A stretch of 62,456 nucleotides of DNA. It comes from an uncultured Oscillospiraceae bacterium. Lineage in GTDB: Bacteria > Bacillota > Clostridia > Oscillospirales > Ruminococcaceae. The DNA lies in NCBI GenBank assembly GCA_900546885.1, contig UREN01000004.1, positions 1 through 62,456 of the forward strand, in the 5' to 3' direction. The first letter of the stretch is position 1. Each line of letters opens with the position of its first letter. The position numbers were made by a program, and so were the translations under genes. Shown one piece after another: positions 16,113-25,021 of this stretch. The notes beneath the pieces were generated by a model. That model saw nothing but the letters and a program-made list of their open reading frames with translations. It searched no databases and was not told the DNA's origin.

Positions 16113-16258
16113 CGGCGCACCCCCCTGCTGTGCGTTTATGATACGCCCATATGCTGAAAATCCGTTGAAATTTTTGTGTAAATTCCATGGAAAAGTACCC
16201 CGTTTTACGCGGTGCGGGCGGCCTTGCCTGTTCCTGCGCAGTATTTTTTATTTTCCGC

Positions 16259-16286
16259 TTGACAAGCACAGAAACACCGATATAAA
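16259..16286 (+). promoter_or_regulatory. Promoter of the acyl carrier protein gene
   Basis: TTGACA (16259-16264), a 16-bp spacer, then TATAAA (16281-16286). It lies 70 bases before the GTG start. Confidence 0.75.
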
Positions 16287-16356
16287 ATGTAGTAGATATT
16301 TCGCCGCCCGGGCCGCCAGAAGGGCCCGTGCAGCGCATATGGGAGGGAGAAAAGAA

Positions 16357-16584
16357 GTGGTTTTTGAACGCGTGCGTGAGATCATCTGCGACCAGCTCGA
16401 TCTTGACGAGGATCGTGTTACGATGGATTCGAACCTCCTCGAAGACTTCGATGCAGACAGCCTCGATATTGTAGACCTGTCCATGACGCTGGAAGATGAG
16501 TTCGGCCTGGAAATGCCGGACGACAAAATCGAAGATTTTCACACCGTCGGCGACGTTGTGCGCTACATCGAAGAAAACACCTGA
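16357..16584 (+). CDS. acpP: Acyl carrier protein
   Basis: 75 residues from GTG at 16357, with GGAGGG about 10 bases upstream; the in-frame ATG at 16339 overlaps that site. The length and the acidic three-helix pattern are those of a free-standing ACP. DADSLDIVDL holds Ser35, to which the phosphopantetheine arm is attached. FGLEMPDDKIEDFHTVGDVV is the conserved helix 3 region. No fatty acid synthesis gene is adjacent, so it is monocistronic, with its own promoter and terminator. It could serve fatty acid synthesis or another carrier role; the sequence is close to the housekeeping type. Confidence 0.93.
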   Translation: MVFERVREIICDQLDLDEDRVTMDSNLLEDFDADSLDIVDLSMTLEDEFGLEMPDDKIEDFHTVGDVVRYIEENT

Positions 16585-16601
16585 GTTTCCGGTTTGCTTT
16601 T

Positions 16602-16628
16602 AAAGCCCCCAAACCTTGGGGGCTTTTA
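16602..16628 (+). terminator. Terminator after acpP
   Basis: A 9-bp stem (16602-16610 with 16618-16626) with a 7-base loop ends in a T tract. Confidence 0.85.
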
Positions 16629-16695
16629 TTATCCGCGCGCCGGCACGGTGCCGGGCCGCCGCGTGCTTTGAAAACTTTCTGTGAGGAGATGCCGT

Positions 16696-18132
16696 ATGAG
16701 CGAGAACAAAAAAATGGTGGAAGCCATTACCCCCATCAACGAGGACTTCGCCCAGTGGTATACCGACATCTGCCTGAAGGCAGAATTGGTGGACTACTCG
16801 GCCGTGAAGGGCTGCGTGATTTTGCGCCCATACGGCTATGCCATTTGGGAAAACATCATGCACCTGCTGGACAAGCGCTTCAAAGAAACCGGCCATGAAA
16901 ACGTGGCCATGCCGCTGTTTATTCCAGAGAGCCTGCTGCAAAAGGAAAAAGACCATGTAGAGGGCTTTGCGCCCGAGGTGGCGTGGGTGACAATGGGCGG
17001 CTCGGAAAAACTGGAAGACCGCCTGTGCGTGCGCCCCACGTCCGAGACGCTGTTCTGCGACCACTTTGCGCATGTGCTGCACTCTTGGCGCGACCTGCCC
17101 ATGAAGTATAACCAGTGGTGCAGCGTGGTGCGCTGGGAAAAGACCACACGCCCGTTTTTGCGCAGCCGCGAGTTCTGGTGGCAGGAGGGGCACACCATCC
17201 ACGAGACGGCCGAAGAGGCCATTGCCGAGACAGAGCAGCAGCTGAACACCTATGCCTCTTTCTGTGAGGAAGAGCTGAACATCCCCGTGCTGAAGGGCAA
17301 AAAGACAGACAGCGAAAAATTTGCAGGCGCCGAGGCCACCTACACCATCGAGGCCATGATGCACGACGGCAAGGCCCTGCAAAGCGGCACCAGCCACTAT
17401 TTCGGCGACGGGTTCTCGCGCGCGTTTGGCGTGCAGTTCACCGGGCGCGACAACAAGCTGCAGTTCCCCTTCCAGACGTCGTGGGGCGTTTCCACCCGCC
17501 TGGTGGGCGCCATCATCATGACGCACGGGGACGACGAGGGGCTGATTCTGCCCCCGGCCGTGGCGCCGTACCAGGTGGTGATTGTGCCGGTGGCCGCGCA
17601 CAAGCCCGGCGTGATGGAAAAGGCCGAAGAGCTGCGTGCGCGCCTTGCCAAGTTCTGCCGCGTGAAGCTGGATGCGTCGGACAATTCCCCCGGCTGGAAA
17701 TTTGCCCAGTGGGAGATGAAGGGCGTGCCCCTGCGCCTGGAAATAGGGCCCAAAGACATTGAAAAAGGCCAGTGTGTGCTGGTGCGCCGCACAGACCGCG
17801 AAAAGCTGTTCACCCCGCTGGAAGAATTGGAAACCGTCATTCCCCAGCAGCTGCAGGCTGTGGGCAAGGCCCTGTATGCCCGCGCGCAGGAAAACCGCGC
17901 CGCGCGCACCTTCTCGGCCACAACCATGGACGAGGTGGTGGACATTGCCTCCCGCGAAAGCGGCTATATCAAAACGATGTGGTGCGGCGACGAGGCCTGC
18001 GAGGACATGATGAAGGAAAAGGCCGGCCTTTCCAGCCGCTGCATGCCCTTTGAGCAGGAGCATCTGGCGGATGTGTGCCCCTGCTGCGGCAAGCCCGCCA
18101 AGGCTATGGTGGTGTGGGGCAAAGCCTATTGA
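16696..18132 (+). CDS. proS: Prolyl-tRNA synthetase, short archaeal/eukaryal-like type
   Basis: 478 residues from the ATG preceded by GAGGAGA. Class II catalytic core: motif 2 region RPTSETLF...[13 protein letters not shown]...[15 protein letters not shown], motif 3 region [21 protein letters not shown]. The anticodon-binding domain begins [12 protein letters not shown]. There is no editing (INS) domain between motifs 2 and 3. The protein ends with a cysteine-rich zinc-type domain ([25 protein letters not shown]) and a terminal Tyr. That is the ProS3 form shared by Clostridia, Mycoplasma, Archaea and eukaryotes. It charges tRNA-Pro. No T-box leader fits in the 110 bases upstream. Confidence 0.95.
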   Translation: MSENKKMVEAITPINEDFAQWYTDICLKAELVDYSAVKGCVILRPYGYAIWENIMHLLDKRFKETGHENVAMPLFIPESLLQKEKDHVEGFAPEVAWVTMGGSEKLEDRLCVRPTSETLFCDHFAHVLHSWRDLPMKYNQWCSVVRWEKTTRPFLRSREFWWQEGHTIHETAEEAIAETEQQLNTYASFCEEELNIPVLKGKKTDSEKFAGAEATYTIEAMMHDGKALQSGTSHYFGDGFSRAFGVQFTGRDNKLQFPFQTSWGVSTRLVGAIIMTHGDDEGLILPPAVAPYQVVIVPVAAHKPGVMEKAEELRARLAKFCRVKLDASDNSPGWKFAQWEMKGVPLRLEIGPKDIEKGQCVLVRRTDREKLFTPLEELETVIPQQLQAVGKALYARAQENRAARTFSATTMDEVVDIASRESGYIKTMWCGDEACEDMMKEKAGLSSRCMPFEQEHLADVCPCCGKPAKAMVVWGKAY

Positions 18133-18180
18133 GCCCCTGCCCCGCGTGCCGCTTTGGGCATTTTGGAAAACAGAAAATAA

Positions 18181-18222
18181 AAAGGCGTGCTTCCTGGTTT
18201 TGGCCGGGAAGCACGCCTTTTT
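18181..18222. terminator. Bidirectional terminator between proS and the DUF975 fusion gene
   Basis: A perfect 14-bp stem (18181-18194 with 18207-18220) with A and T ends. Confidence 0.9.
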
Positions 18223-18225
18223 GTT

Positions 18226-19788
18226 TTATTCCTGCGCCGGCGGCAAAGAGGGCGCGGGGTAATCGGTGATGCCCTCGCCCGTATTTGGCACAAAGGAGGA
18301 ATAGGCGAAATCCACCAAAAACACAGCCAGCAGCACAGCGCACAGCCTGTTTTTCACGCGCGCCGGCACCTTTGCATACAGGTTGTTCAGCAGCGGGCCC
18401 AGCACATAGATGAACATGCAGCCGCCCAGGCCGAACACCAAAAGCCCCTCGGCACAGATGCGCCCGTGCAAATTGAGGAAATAGCCGGTGTAATCCCACC
18501 ATTTGGTGTGCTTGAACGTCTCCAGGTACCAGGCGGTGGAATATTCCACCACGCCGCACACCACCATGCCCAAAAGGAAGGTGGCAAGCGGGTTGTCGCG
18601 CACCTTTTTCAGCAGCACCAGCAAAAGCACGCCGCCCGTGCCATAAATGGGCAGCCACGGCCCGTGCAGCACGCCGCGGTTTACAAACACGCCGCTGCCA
18701 AACAGGTGCAGGCTCACTTCCCACACCCAGCCGATGAACGAAAAGGTAAAAAACAGCAGAATCAGCGTCTGCAGCGAATAGCGGCAGTGATAATCCACCT
18801 TCAGCCAGCGCCGGCCCTCCGCCTCGGGCAGAAGGTATTGCTCTGCCGGGTATTCGCCCTGGCAGGGCGCGGCCTCCAGCGCGGTGTCGCACATCCACTG
18901 TGCGCCGGGCGCCTGGCGGCGCTTGGCCTCCTGCCGCAGCGCCATATAGGCCTCTGCATACACGGCCTTGCGGTAAGGCGAGGTAAACAGAACATCCAGC
19001 GCGCCAAGCGTCAGTATGTTAAGCAGATACCAGCCCAGGAAGGAGAGGTCCAGCAAAAAGCAGCGCCACTTATAGCCCTTCATCATGCTGCTGGAAAGGC
19101 GAAAGGCCTCGCGGCAGGGTGTGGAGGGGTTTTCGGCAAGGATATAGGGCACCATCAGGTAAGAATACAGCTTCACCGGCAGGCCCACCACGGTAAGCGC
19201 CCACAGGCAAAGTTTTGCATCCCTTACCAGCATCACAAAGGCCGTGTGGCGCGTGCAATGCACGCGGTAGGGCAAAAACACGCGGTGGAAGCGCGTGCCG
19301 CGGTATGCCCGGCTCTCCAGAAAAAAGCGCCGCTCGCCCACCGGCAGCACACCGCCCACAAACACCCACCAGCAGAACGTGAGCAGCGCCCCGAAGGCAA
19401 TGACGATGCCGGCGCCGAAGCGCCCCTGAAAAGCCATCTGGTTCACGGCGTTCAGCGCGCCGAACAGAAAAGACCCGGAGGCAGTGATGTTGTTAACCAG
19501 CTTGCTCAGCACACCCCGGCCCCCATCGGGGCTGGCCTGTGCCCGCTGCAGCGCCTGCCCGGCAGAGGTATTCTCCAAAAACTCTTCCAAAATCTGCATG
19601 TTGCTTTTTCCGGCCGCATACCCGGCCTGGGCCTGGCCGTCCTGCCCGGGCGCCGGCCCGGAATGCACGGGCGAAAGGCTAAGCCCTCCCACCAAAATGC
19701 CAACCAGCACGCACACGGCCACAATGCGGCCATAATTTGCTTTCAGCGTGTGCCGGGCGGCCTTTTTCCACTGTTTTGGCTGCCACAT
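18226..19788 (-). CDS. DUF975 + CmpB-type (PF06541-like) fusion membrane protein
   Basis: 520 residues from the ATG preceded by AGGGGG. Residues 1-300 look like DUF975: ARHTLKANYGRIVAV at the start, an amphipathic linker, four to five helices, and SSMMKGYKWRCFLLDLSFLGW near the end. Residues 340-505 look like the putative type IV ABC permease/CmpB family: FFTFSFIGWVWEVSLH, GVLHGPWLPIYGTGG, CGVVEYSTAWYLE, HGRICAEGLLVFGLGG. It thus joins two families usually encoded apart. It is the distal gene of a minus-strand group, 28 bases after the metallophosphoesterase. No ATPase is encoded nearby, so an ABC transport role is doubtful. Confidence 0.7.
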   Translation of the reverse strand: MWQPKQWKKAARHTLKANYGRIVAVCVLVGILVGGLSLSPVHSGPAPGQDGQAQAGYAAGKSNMQILEEFLENTSAGQALQRAQASPDGGRGVLSKLVNNITASGSFLFGALNAVNQMAFQGRFGAGIVIAFGALLTFCWWVFVGGVLPVGERRFFLESRAYRGTRFHRVFLPYRVHCTRHTAFVMLVRDAKLCLWALTVVGLPVKLYSYLMVPYILAENPSTPCREAFRLSSSMMKGYKWRCFLLDLSFLGWYLLNILTLGALDVLFTSPYRKAVYAEAYMALRQEAKRRQAPGAQWMCDTALEAAPCQGEYPAEQYLLPEAEGRRWLKVDYHCRYSLQTLILLFFTFSFIGWVWEVSLHLFGSGVFVNRGVLHGPWLPIYGTGGVLLLVLLKKVRDNPLATFLLGMVVCGVVEYSTAWYLETFKHTKWWDYTGYFLNLHGRICAEGLLVFGLGGCMFIYVLGPLLNNLYAKVPARVKNRLCAVLLAVFLVDFAYSSFVPNTGEGITDYPAPSLPPAQE

Positions 19789-19816
19789 TTCTAATTCCCC
19801 CTTACTTTGCCTGGCC

Positions 19817-21016
19817 TCACGGTGCAAAGCGCACATGAAGCAGCATTACTTCGCTGTCTGTGCCCACGCGCATGGCTGGGCCCCAAACGCCTGCGCCCTG
19901 CGTAACGCAGGAAGTCATATCCCCCACCTGCAAAACGCCGGCCGGGTTTTTCCAAGCCAGGCGGATTAGCAGGTTGCCCGGAAACATCTGGCCGTTGTGC
20001 GTGTGGCCGGACAAAGCCAGGTCCGCCCCTGCGGCGGCCAGCTCTTCCAGCTGGCGAGGCTGATGGTCTATGACGAAAACAGGCTTTTCGGCGTCCAGCC
20101 CGGCCAAAAGCTGCGCCGGGGAAAGCCTGCTTTGCCCCAGCTTTTCCTGGCGCTGCGGGTCCTGCCGGCCCACAAGGTAAAAGGCGTTTTCCACCAGCAC
20201 GCTCTCGTCCTCCAAAAGCTGCACCCCTGCATTTTGAAAAAACGCACGGTAGGCCTCGTCCTCGGCGGCCGGGTTTTCCGCCGTGAAAGAAAAGCCAGCC
20301 AAAAGCCGCTCGCTCACATCATGGTTGCCCCAGCAGGCATACACGCCAAAGCGGCTGCGAATGCCCCGCAGCAGGGCGGCTATCTTCTCGGGCTGATACA
20401 CGGCGGCATATTCGTTGTCAAACACATCGCCCGCCAGCACCACCACGTCCGGCTGTGTTTCGTTGACCGTTTCCACCACGCGCCGCACCTGTGCCGCGCC
20501 CACATTGTAGCCAAGGTGCAGGTCAGACACAAGGGCAATGCGCAGCTCGCCCTGCCGGGCGGCAGCGCATGCCTTGTGCACCGTGACGGTCTCTTCGCGC
20601 AGCACCACGTTCTGCGCATGCAAAATGCCCCAGGCGCTGATGCCTGCCACAAACAAAATGACAAACCCGCCCGCAGCCACAAACGCGCGCCGCGGGTGGC
20701 GCAGCCCCTTTGCCCCCCACCGGGTGCGCTTCCATATCAGGCGCACTGCATCCAGCACCAGCACGGTAAGCAGAATATACGCCAGCGTGCCCAGCCAGTA
20801 ATTGCCCAGCAGCTTCAAAAAGCGGTGCACCGGGCCCTGTGTAATCAGAAACCCTGTGAGCGGCGAAAGCGAAACAAAAATATAGAACGCCATGATGCAC
20901 CCCACGGCCCACTTCTTTTTGAACCAGTGGGTGCATGCAGCCATCCAGCGCAAAAGCCAGCGCGCCAGATAGGCGTTCAGCACCAGATAGACAGGCGCCA
21001 GAAGCAAGGCAAGCAT
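19817..21016 (-). CDS. Membrane-bound metallophosphoesterase
   Basis: 399 residues from the ATG with GGGGGAG upstream. Four hydrophobic helices occupy about the first 155 residues. A calcineurin-like phosphoesterase domain follows with all metal-ligand motifs: SDLHLG, GDVFDNE, WGNHD, VIDHQP and SGHTHNGQ. It resembles the YkuE/YaeI group that acts on membrane lipids or cell-wall precursors, but the substrate cannot be read from sequence. Together with the upstream FAD oxidoreductase and downstream DUF975 fusion it forms a possible envelope-related set; a hairpin at 21063-21093 may separate it from the oxidoreductase. Confidence 0.88.
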   Translation of the reverse strand: MLALLLAPVYLVLNAYLARWLLRWMAACTHWFKKKWAVGCIMAFYIFVSLSPLTGFLITQGPVHRFLKLLGNYWLGTLAYILLTVLVLDAVRLIWKRTRWGAKGLRHPRRAFVAAGGFVILFVAGISAWGILHAQNVVLREETVTVHKACAAARQGELRIALVSDLHLGYNVGAAQVRRVVETVNETQPDVVVLAGDVFDNEYAAVYQPEKIAALLRGIRSRFGVYACWGNHDVSERLLAGFSFTAENPAAEDEAYRAFFQNAGVQLLEDESVLVENAFYLVGRQDPQRQEKLGQSRLSPAQLLAGLDAEKPVFVIDHQPRQLEELAAAGADLALSGHTHNGQMFPGNLLIRLAWKNPAGVLQVGDMTSCVTQGAGVWGPAMRVGTDSEVMLLHVRFAP

Positions 21017-21062
21017 GCTGCATCTCCCCCTTTCGTCCACGGCTGTGCCCGCAAAAAGCAGC

Positions 21063-21093
21063 AGGCCCCGCAGGCTTTTCCCCTGCGGGGCCT
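21063..21093 (-). terminator. Hairpin/terminator after the FAD oxidoreductase
   Basis: A perfect 12-bp GC stem (21082-21093 with 21063-21074) is followed by a T run interrupted by GC on the minus strand. It may be partial, letting some transcription continue into the metallophosphoesterase gene. Confidence 0.6.
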
Positions 21094-21108
21094 TTGGGCA
21101 TTCTGGCC

Positions 21109-22650
21109 TCACGCTTTCGATTCGTGATAGCTTTTTTCCGTGTTCACATTCCAAATGGCCTGTTTGCCTTCCCCGCCTTTGCCAATGGCCTCGGCCGCGC
21201 GGATGGCGGTAAGCATGGAATGATCCATGTTGTTATAGCGGTGCTGGCCGTTGCGGCCCACACAGTACAGGTTTTCAAAGCCGTTCAGGAACGACACAAT
21301 TTCATCCATGTGCTCGTAGGTGTCGAAATAGGCGGGGTAGGCCTTTTTCACGCGCTCGCGGTGCGAGGCCAGCACATCGCCCTTTTGCACCACGCCCATC
21401 TTCTCCAGTTCCGAAACGGCAAAGGCGGTGCACTCCTCTTCCGGCATGTTCCAGAAGCTGTCGCCCTCGGCGCAGAAATATTCAAGGCCAATCCACACAG
21501 TGTGCTCCGGGTCTTTCACCATGTAGGGGGACCAGTTGTTGAAAATCTGGATGCGGCCCAGCTTCACACGCGGGTCCTGCACATAAATCCAGCAATCGGG
21601 CACAATGTTGCCCAGCGTTTTCATCGCCGTCTCATTTTTCAGGCCAAGGCGGGGCACCAAAAGCCCCACGGTGACAAAGTCGCGGTAAGGCAGGCCGGCA
21701 GCCAGCTCGCGAATGCGCGCGGGCGCGGCGGCTTCCATGCCCAGCACAAGGTCTTTCACCGGCATCGAGGAGATGAAAATATCCCCCTCCAGCGTCTGTT
21801 CGCCCTGCGGTGTGTCGCACACCACGGCCTTCACCCTGCCGCCCTCGCACACAATGCGCTTGACGCTGTGGCCAAACTGCAGCTTTGCCCCCTGCGCCTG
21901 CACGTCTGCCGCAAGCGTCTCCCAAAGCTGGCCGGGGCCGAACTTCGGGTACCAGAACTGTTCAATCAGGCTTGTCTCCACCTCGGCGTTTTTGCCCTTG
22001 GGCAGCATGTTTTTCAAAAGGCTCAGAATAGAAAGCCCCTTCACACGCTGGGCGCCCCAATCTGCCGCAATTTCGCTGGGGTGGCGGCCCCACAGCTTTT
22101 CGGTGTAGCCCTCAAAGAACATGCTGTACAGCACCTTGCCAAAGCGGTTGATATAGAAGTTTTCCAGGTTCGTCTCCGGCCTTTTGGCCACCATGGCCTT
22201 CAAATAGCTGAAGCCCGCTTTCATTGTGGTGGCAAAGCCCATGTTGCGGATGGTTTCCCACTTCATGCTGATGGGGTAATCGAAGAAGTGGTTGCCATAA
22301 TAAATGCGGGAGACGCGGTCGCGCACCAGCATCACGCGGTCTTCCTTCTCCGGGTCTGGCCCGCCCTGTGCCAGCGGTTTTTCGCGGCCCAGCTTGGCAT
22401 CGTCAAAGCTGGGCGCGCCCTGCAGGGGCATCCACTGCGCCCAGCGCTGCATAATCTCGTCGCTTTTCGAAAAGAAGCGGTGCCCGCCAATGTCCATGCG
22501 GTTCCCCTCGTAACGCACCGTGCGGGAGATGCCGCCTATCTCATTGCTCTCTTCCAGAATGGTGATGTCGTATGGCTCATTGCCTGCCAGCAGCTCTTTG
22601 GCTGCCGTCAGCCCGGCGGGCCCGGCGCCGATGATGACGACTCGCTTCAT
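21109..22650 (-). CDS. NAD(P)/FAD-dependent oxidoreductase (amine oxidase/UDP-galactopyranose mutase-like)
   Basis: 513 residues from the ATG at 22650, preceded by AGAGGAAACAGGA. The N-terminus is a dinucleotide-binding fold: [14 protein letters not shown] followed by an acidic end [14 protein letters not shown] and then [11 protein letters not shown]. The C-terminus has the FAD-proximal [18 protein letters not shown]. The middle ([23 protein letters not shown]) is what this group shares with UDP-galactopyranose mutases and protoporphyrinogen-oxidase-like enzymes. No substrate can be assigned. Members often sit with glycan or polyprenyl genes, which agrees loosely with the adjacent membrane phosphoesterase. 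Confidence 0.85.
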   Translation of the reverse strand: MKRVVIIGAGPAGLTAAKELLAGNEPYDITILEESNEIGGISRTVRYEGNRMDIGGHRFFSKSDEIMQRWAQWMPLQGAPSFDDAKLGREKPLAQGGPDPEKEDRVMLVRDRVSRIYYGNHFFDYPISMKWETIRNMGFATTMKAGFSYLKAMVAKRPETNLENFYINRFGKVLYSMFFEGYTEKLWGRHPSEIAADWGAQRVKGLSILSLLKNMLPKGKNAEVETSLIEQFWYPKFGPGQLWETLAADVQAQGAKLQFGHSVKRIVCEGGRVKAVVCDTPQGEQTLEGDIFISSMPVKDLVLGMEAAAPARIRELAAGLPYRDFVTVGLLVPRLGLKNETAMKTLGNIVPDCWIYVQDPRVKLGRIQIFNNWSPYMVKDPEHTVWIGLEYFCAEGDSFWNMPEEECTAFAVSELEKMGVVQKGDVLASHRERVKKAYPAYFDTYEHMDEIVSFLNGFENLYCVGRNGQHRYNNMDHSMLTAIRAAEAIGKGGEGKQAIWNVNTEKSYHESKA

Positions 22651-22704
22651 ATTCCTGTTTCCTCTTTTCCTGCCGCGCAAAACGGCGTTTTCACATATAG
22701 TATT

Positions 22705-22733
22705 AGCTTACCCTGAAAAGCCCCCTGTGTCAA
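22705..22733 (-). promoter_or_regulatory. Possible promoter of the FAD oxidoreductase gene
   Basis: Minus strand consensus TTGACA (22728-22733) with a weak TAAGCT 17 bp downstream. A better TAATACTAT lies a few bases further (22697-22705), so the exact -10 is uncertain. Confidence 0.4.
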
Positions 22734-22832
22734 GGAAAACGCCTCTGGCGCAGCCGGGGCGTTTGTGGTACTATGTTTTTCAAAGAGACCTGCCGGCCCC
22801 GCACCGCAAAGGGCCGCGCAGAGAGGGGGGCC

Positions 22833-23915
22833 ATGGTGCAGGGCATCTATTTCCATATTCCGTACTGCCTTTCCAAATGCCGCTACTGCGATTTTTATTC
22901 CCTTGGCGGCAGCGCACAGGTGCCGCAGGCGTATGTAGACGCCCTTCTGCGCGAGCTGGCCCGCCTGCGCTGGCAGCTTCCGGGCGCGCCGGACACCCTG
23001 TATTTCGGCGGCGGCACGCCCAGCCTGCTGCGCCCGGCCCAGCTTGCACAGCTGATTGATGCGGCACAGCCCCGCGCCGGGGCGGAGATTACGCTGGAGG
23101 CAAACCCCGAGACGCTGACGCCCGCTTTGCTGCGCGGCTTTTTCGCCGCGGGCGCAAACCGCCTTTCCCTGGGCGTGCAAACGGCCCTGGATGAAAGCCT
23201 GCGCCGCATGGGGCGCCCGCACACCGCCGCCCAGGCCCGCCAGGCGCTGCTTTGGGCACAAGAGGCGGGCTTTACCAACCTGTCGGGCGACGTGATGCTG
23301 GCCCTGCCCGGCTATACGCAAAAAGAGCTGGACGCCACGCTGGAGCTTTTGGACAGCGGCGGCTGCACGCACATCTCGTGTTACCTGCTGAAGCTGGAGC
23401 CCGGCACCCCCTGGGGCAAGGCCCCGCCCGCGCACCTGCCGGGTGACGACGAGGCCGCAGATTTCTACCTTGCCTGCGTTCAGGCGCTGGGCGCGCGCGG
23501 GTTTGCGCAGTATGAAATTTCAAATTTTGCAAAGCCGGGCTATGAGAGCCGCCACAACCTTTTGTATTGGAACTGCCAGCACTATTTGGGCCTTGGCCCG
23601 CACGCCCACAGCTGCCTTGGCGGCAGGCGTTTTTTCTGCCCGCAGGGCACGGCGCAGTTTCTTTCCGGGCCCGCGGCCTATCAGCAGGACGGCGCCTGCA
23701 CGCGGGAAGATTATATCATGCTGCAGCTGAGGCTTTCGTCGGGCCTTTCCCTGCGCGCGCTGAAGCAGAAATGGGGCCGGGGCTTCACCCAAAAGCAAAT
23801 GGCCTTCCTGCAAACGCTGTGCAGCCACGGCCTTGCTGCCTTTGACGGCGATGTGCTTCGCCTTCTGCCGCAGGGCATGCTGCTGCAGAACAGCATCCTG
23901 TGCGAACTGATTTGA
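22833..23915 (+). CDS. hemW: HemW-type radical SAM protein (heme chaperone)
   Basis: 360 residues from the ATG preceded by GAGAGGGGGG. The N-terminus GIYFHIPYCLSKCRYCDF contains the CxxxCxxC cluster motif (Cys12, 16, 19). LYFGGGTPSLL, EITLEANPET, RLSLGVQT, HTAAQARQ and CYLLKLEPGTP follow in the order of the HemN/HemW family. The length fits HemW, not the longer HemN, and the N-terminal Cys beyond the cluster that HemN uses is missing. HemW delivers heme; many anaerobes carry it although annotated as coproporphyrinogen oxidase. It is monocistronic with a terminator right at the stop. Confidence 0.9.
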   Translation: MVQGIYFHIPYCLSKCRYCDFYSLGGSAQVPQAYVDALLRELARLRWQLPGAPDTLYFGGGTPSLLRPAQLAQLIDAAQPRAGAEITLEANPETLTPALLRGFFAAGANRLSLGVQTALDESLRRMGRPHTAAQARQALLWAQEAGFTNLSGDVMLALPGYTQKELDATLELLDSGGCTHISCYLLKLEPGTPWGKAPPAHLPGDDEAADFYLACVQALGARGFAQYEISNFAKPGYESRHNLLYWNCQHYLGLGPHAHSCLGGRRFFCPQGTAQFLSGPAAYQQDGACTREDYIMLQLRLSSGLSLRALKQKWGRGFTQKQMAFLQTLCSHGLAAFDGDVLRLLPQGMLLQNSILCELI

Positions 23916-23955
23916 AAAACCCGGGGCCCTGCTAAGGCAGGGCCCCGGGTTTTGT
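23916..23955. terminator. Bidirectional terminator between hemW and the epimerase-like gene
   Basis: A perfect 17-bp stem (23916-23932 with 23937-23953) with a 4-base loop starts one base after the hemW stop. Confidence 0.92.
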
Positions 23956-24837
23956 TTAAAGATGAAATGTCATGCAAAGCTGCGTGCCCCAGCTTTCGTC
24001 GGGCGCCAGGCGCACGGTGGCCGGCTTTTCCAGCCATTCGCCCGTGGCATTGGCCGCATCCGGCAGGCCGTGCCAGGGCTCGATGCACACAAACTGCACC
24101 GGGCCCTTCACGCTCCACACCAGCACATAGGGAAAGCCCGTGATATCCACCGAGACACCGCGGCCGGTGCCGGCCTCCACCAGGCTGAGCGAACGGGCCG
24201 TCAGGTTTGTCATGCAGATGCTGTCATGGTCGAACAAATGGTCGGTCAAAGGAATGTCCGTGCCGTTTTCAAACAAGGTGTGGGTGCCACCCGTCACAAG
24301 GCCGGTGGCCTCGTCCACCTCCACCACCGCAGGCGTCTGCGGCACATCGAAGCGCAGCACATAATCCTGCGTGCCGTGCGCCGCGTCAAACGGGCAGGCA
24401 AAGCCGGGGTGATAGCCCAGGGAAAACGGCATCACCTCGCCGCTTTGGTTTTCCACCTGCACACGGTGCACCACGCTGGTGCCCTGCAGCGTATAGGTGC
24501 TGGAAAGGCGGAACGCAAACGGAAACTTTTCCATGGTGAGCACATTGGCCTCCAGGCACAGGGAAACGTGCGCTTCGCCCTTTTCCACCAGGGCATGTTC
24601 CATATCGCGCGCAAAGCCGTGCTGGCCGCCCTCATAGCGCACGCCGCGGTGTGTGAACGCGCCACCCCGCAGCCGCCCGCAGTAGGGGAACAGAATGGGC
24701 GCATGGCGCCCCCATACGGCGGCATCGCCCCGCCACATCAGCTCGCGCCCGGTGGCCTTTTCCCTAACGCTGACAAGCTCGGCCCCCTGGGAGGCCACCA
24801 CCGCCTGCAAAAATTCGTTTTCCAGCAAATACTCCAT
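23956..24837 (-). CDS. Aldose 1-epimerase family protein (LacX-like)
   Basis: 293 residues from ATG at 24837, which has AAAGGAG upstream. The fold family is shown by GAELVSVREKATGRELMW, APILFPYCGRLRGG, HGFARDMEH, SLGYHPGF and the late SVDITGFPYVLVWS segment. These are the landmarks of the LacX/YeaD branch rather than the GalM branch at 3736. His in HGFARD and in GYHPGF would be the catalytic pair. The sugar is unknown. It is monocistronic and divergent from the peptidoglycan-binding gene. A TGTACTATACT extended -10-like sequence lies in the 184-base gap on its side. Confidence 0.85.
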   Translation of the reverse strand: MEYLLENEFLQAVVASQGAELVSVREKATGRELMWRGDAAVWGRHAPILFPYCGRLRGGAFTHRGVRYEGGQHGFARDMEHALVEKGEAHVSLCLEANVLTMEKFPFAFRLSSTYTLQGTSVVHRVQVENQSGEVMPFSLGYHPGFACPFDAAHGTQDYVLRFDVPQTPAVVEVDEATGLVTGGTHTLFENGTDIPLTDHLFDHDSICMTNLTARSLSLVEAGTGRGVSVDITGFPYVLVWSVKGPVQFVCIEPWHGLPDAANATGEWLEKPATVRLAPDESWGTQLCMTFHL

Positions 24838-25021
24838 CCTGCCCACTCCTTTGCCCCGGCTTTACAACTTTTAGCTACAGTATAGTACAAAACGCGCAAA
24901 AAAGAAAGCCCGCACAAGGGTGGCCGCGCAGGCCACTGGTGAATAGACTGCCACAAGGGCGCACGGCGCGTGCCCTGCCGGAAAGCGGCCGCGCCCACAT
25001 GCCCCAGAGAGGAGAATTTGC

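Noticed and set aside
16339..16356. ATG at 16339 as acyl carrier protein start
   Set aside because: It lies on the GGAGGG site, which is correctly spaced for the GTG at 16357, and the resulting 75-residue protein has the family length.
16585..16695. T-box leader before proS
   Set aside because: Only 110 bases are present, partly occupied by the acpP terminator; no T-box core sequence is visible.
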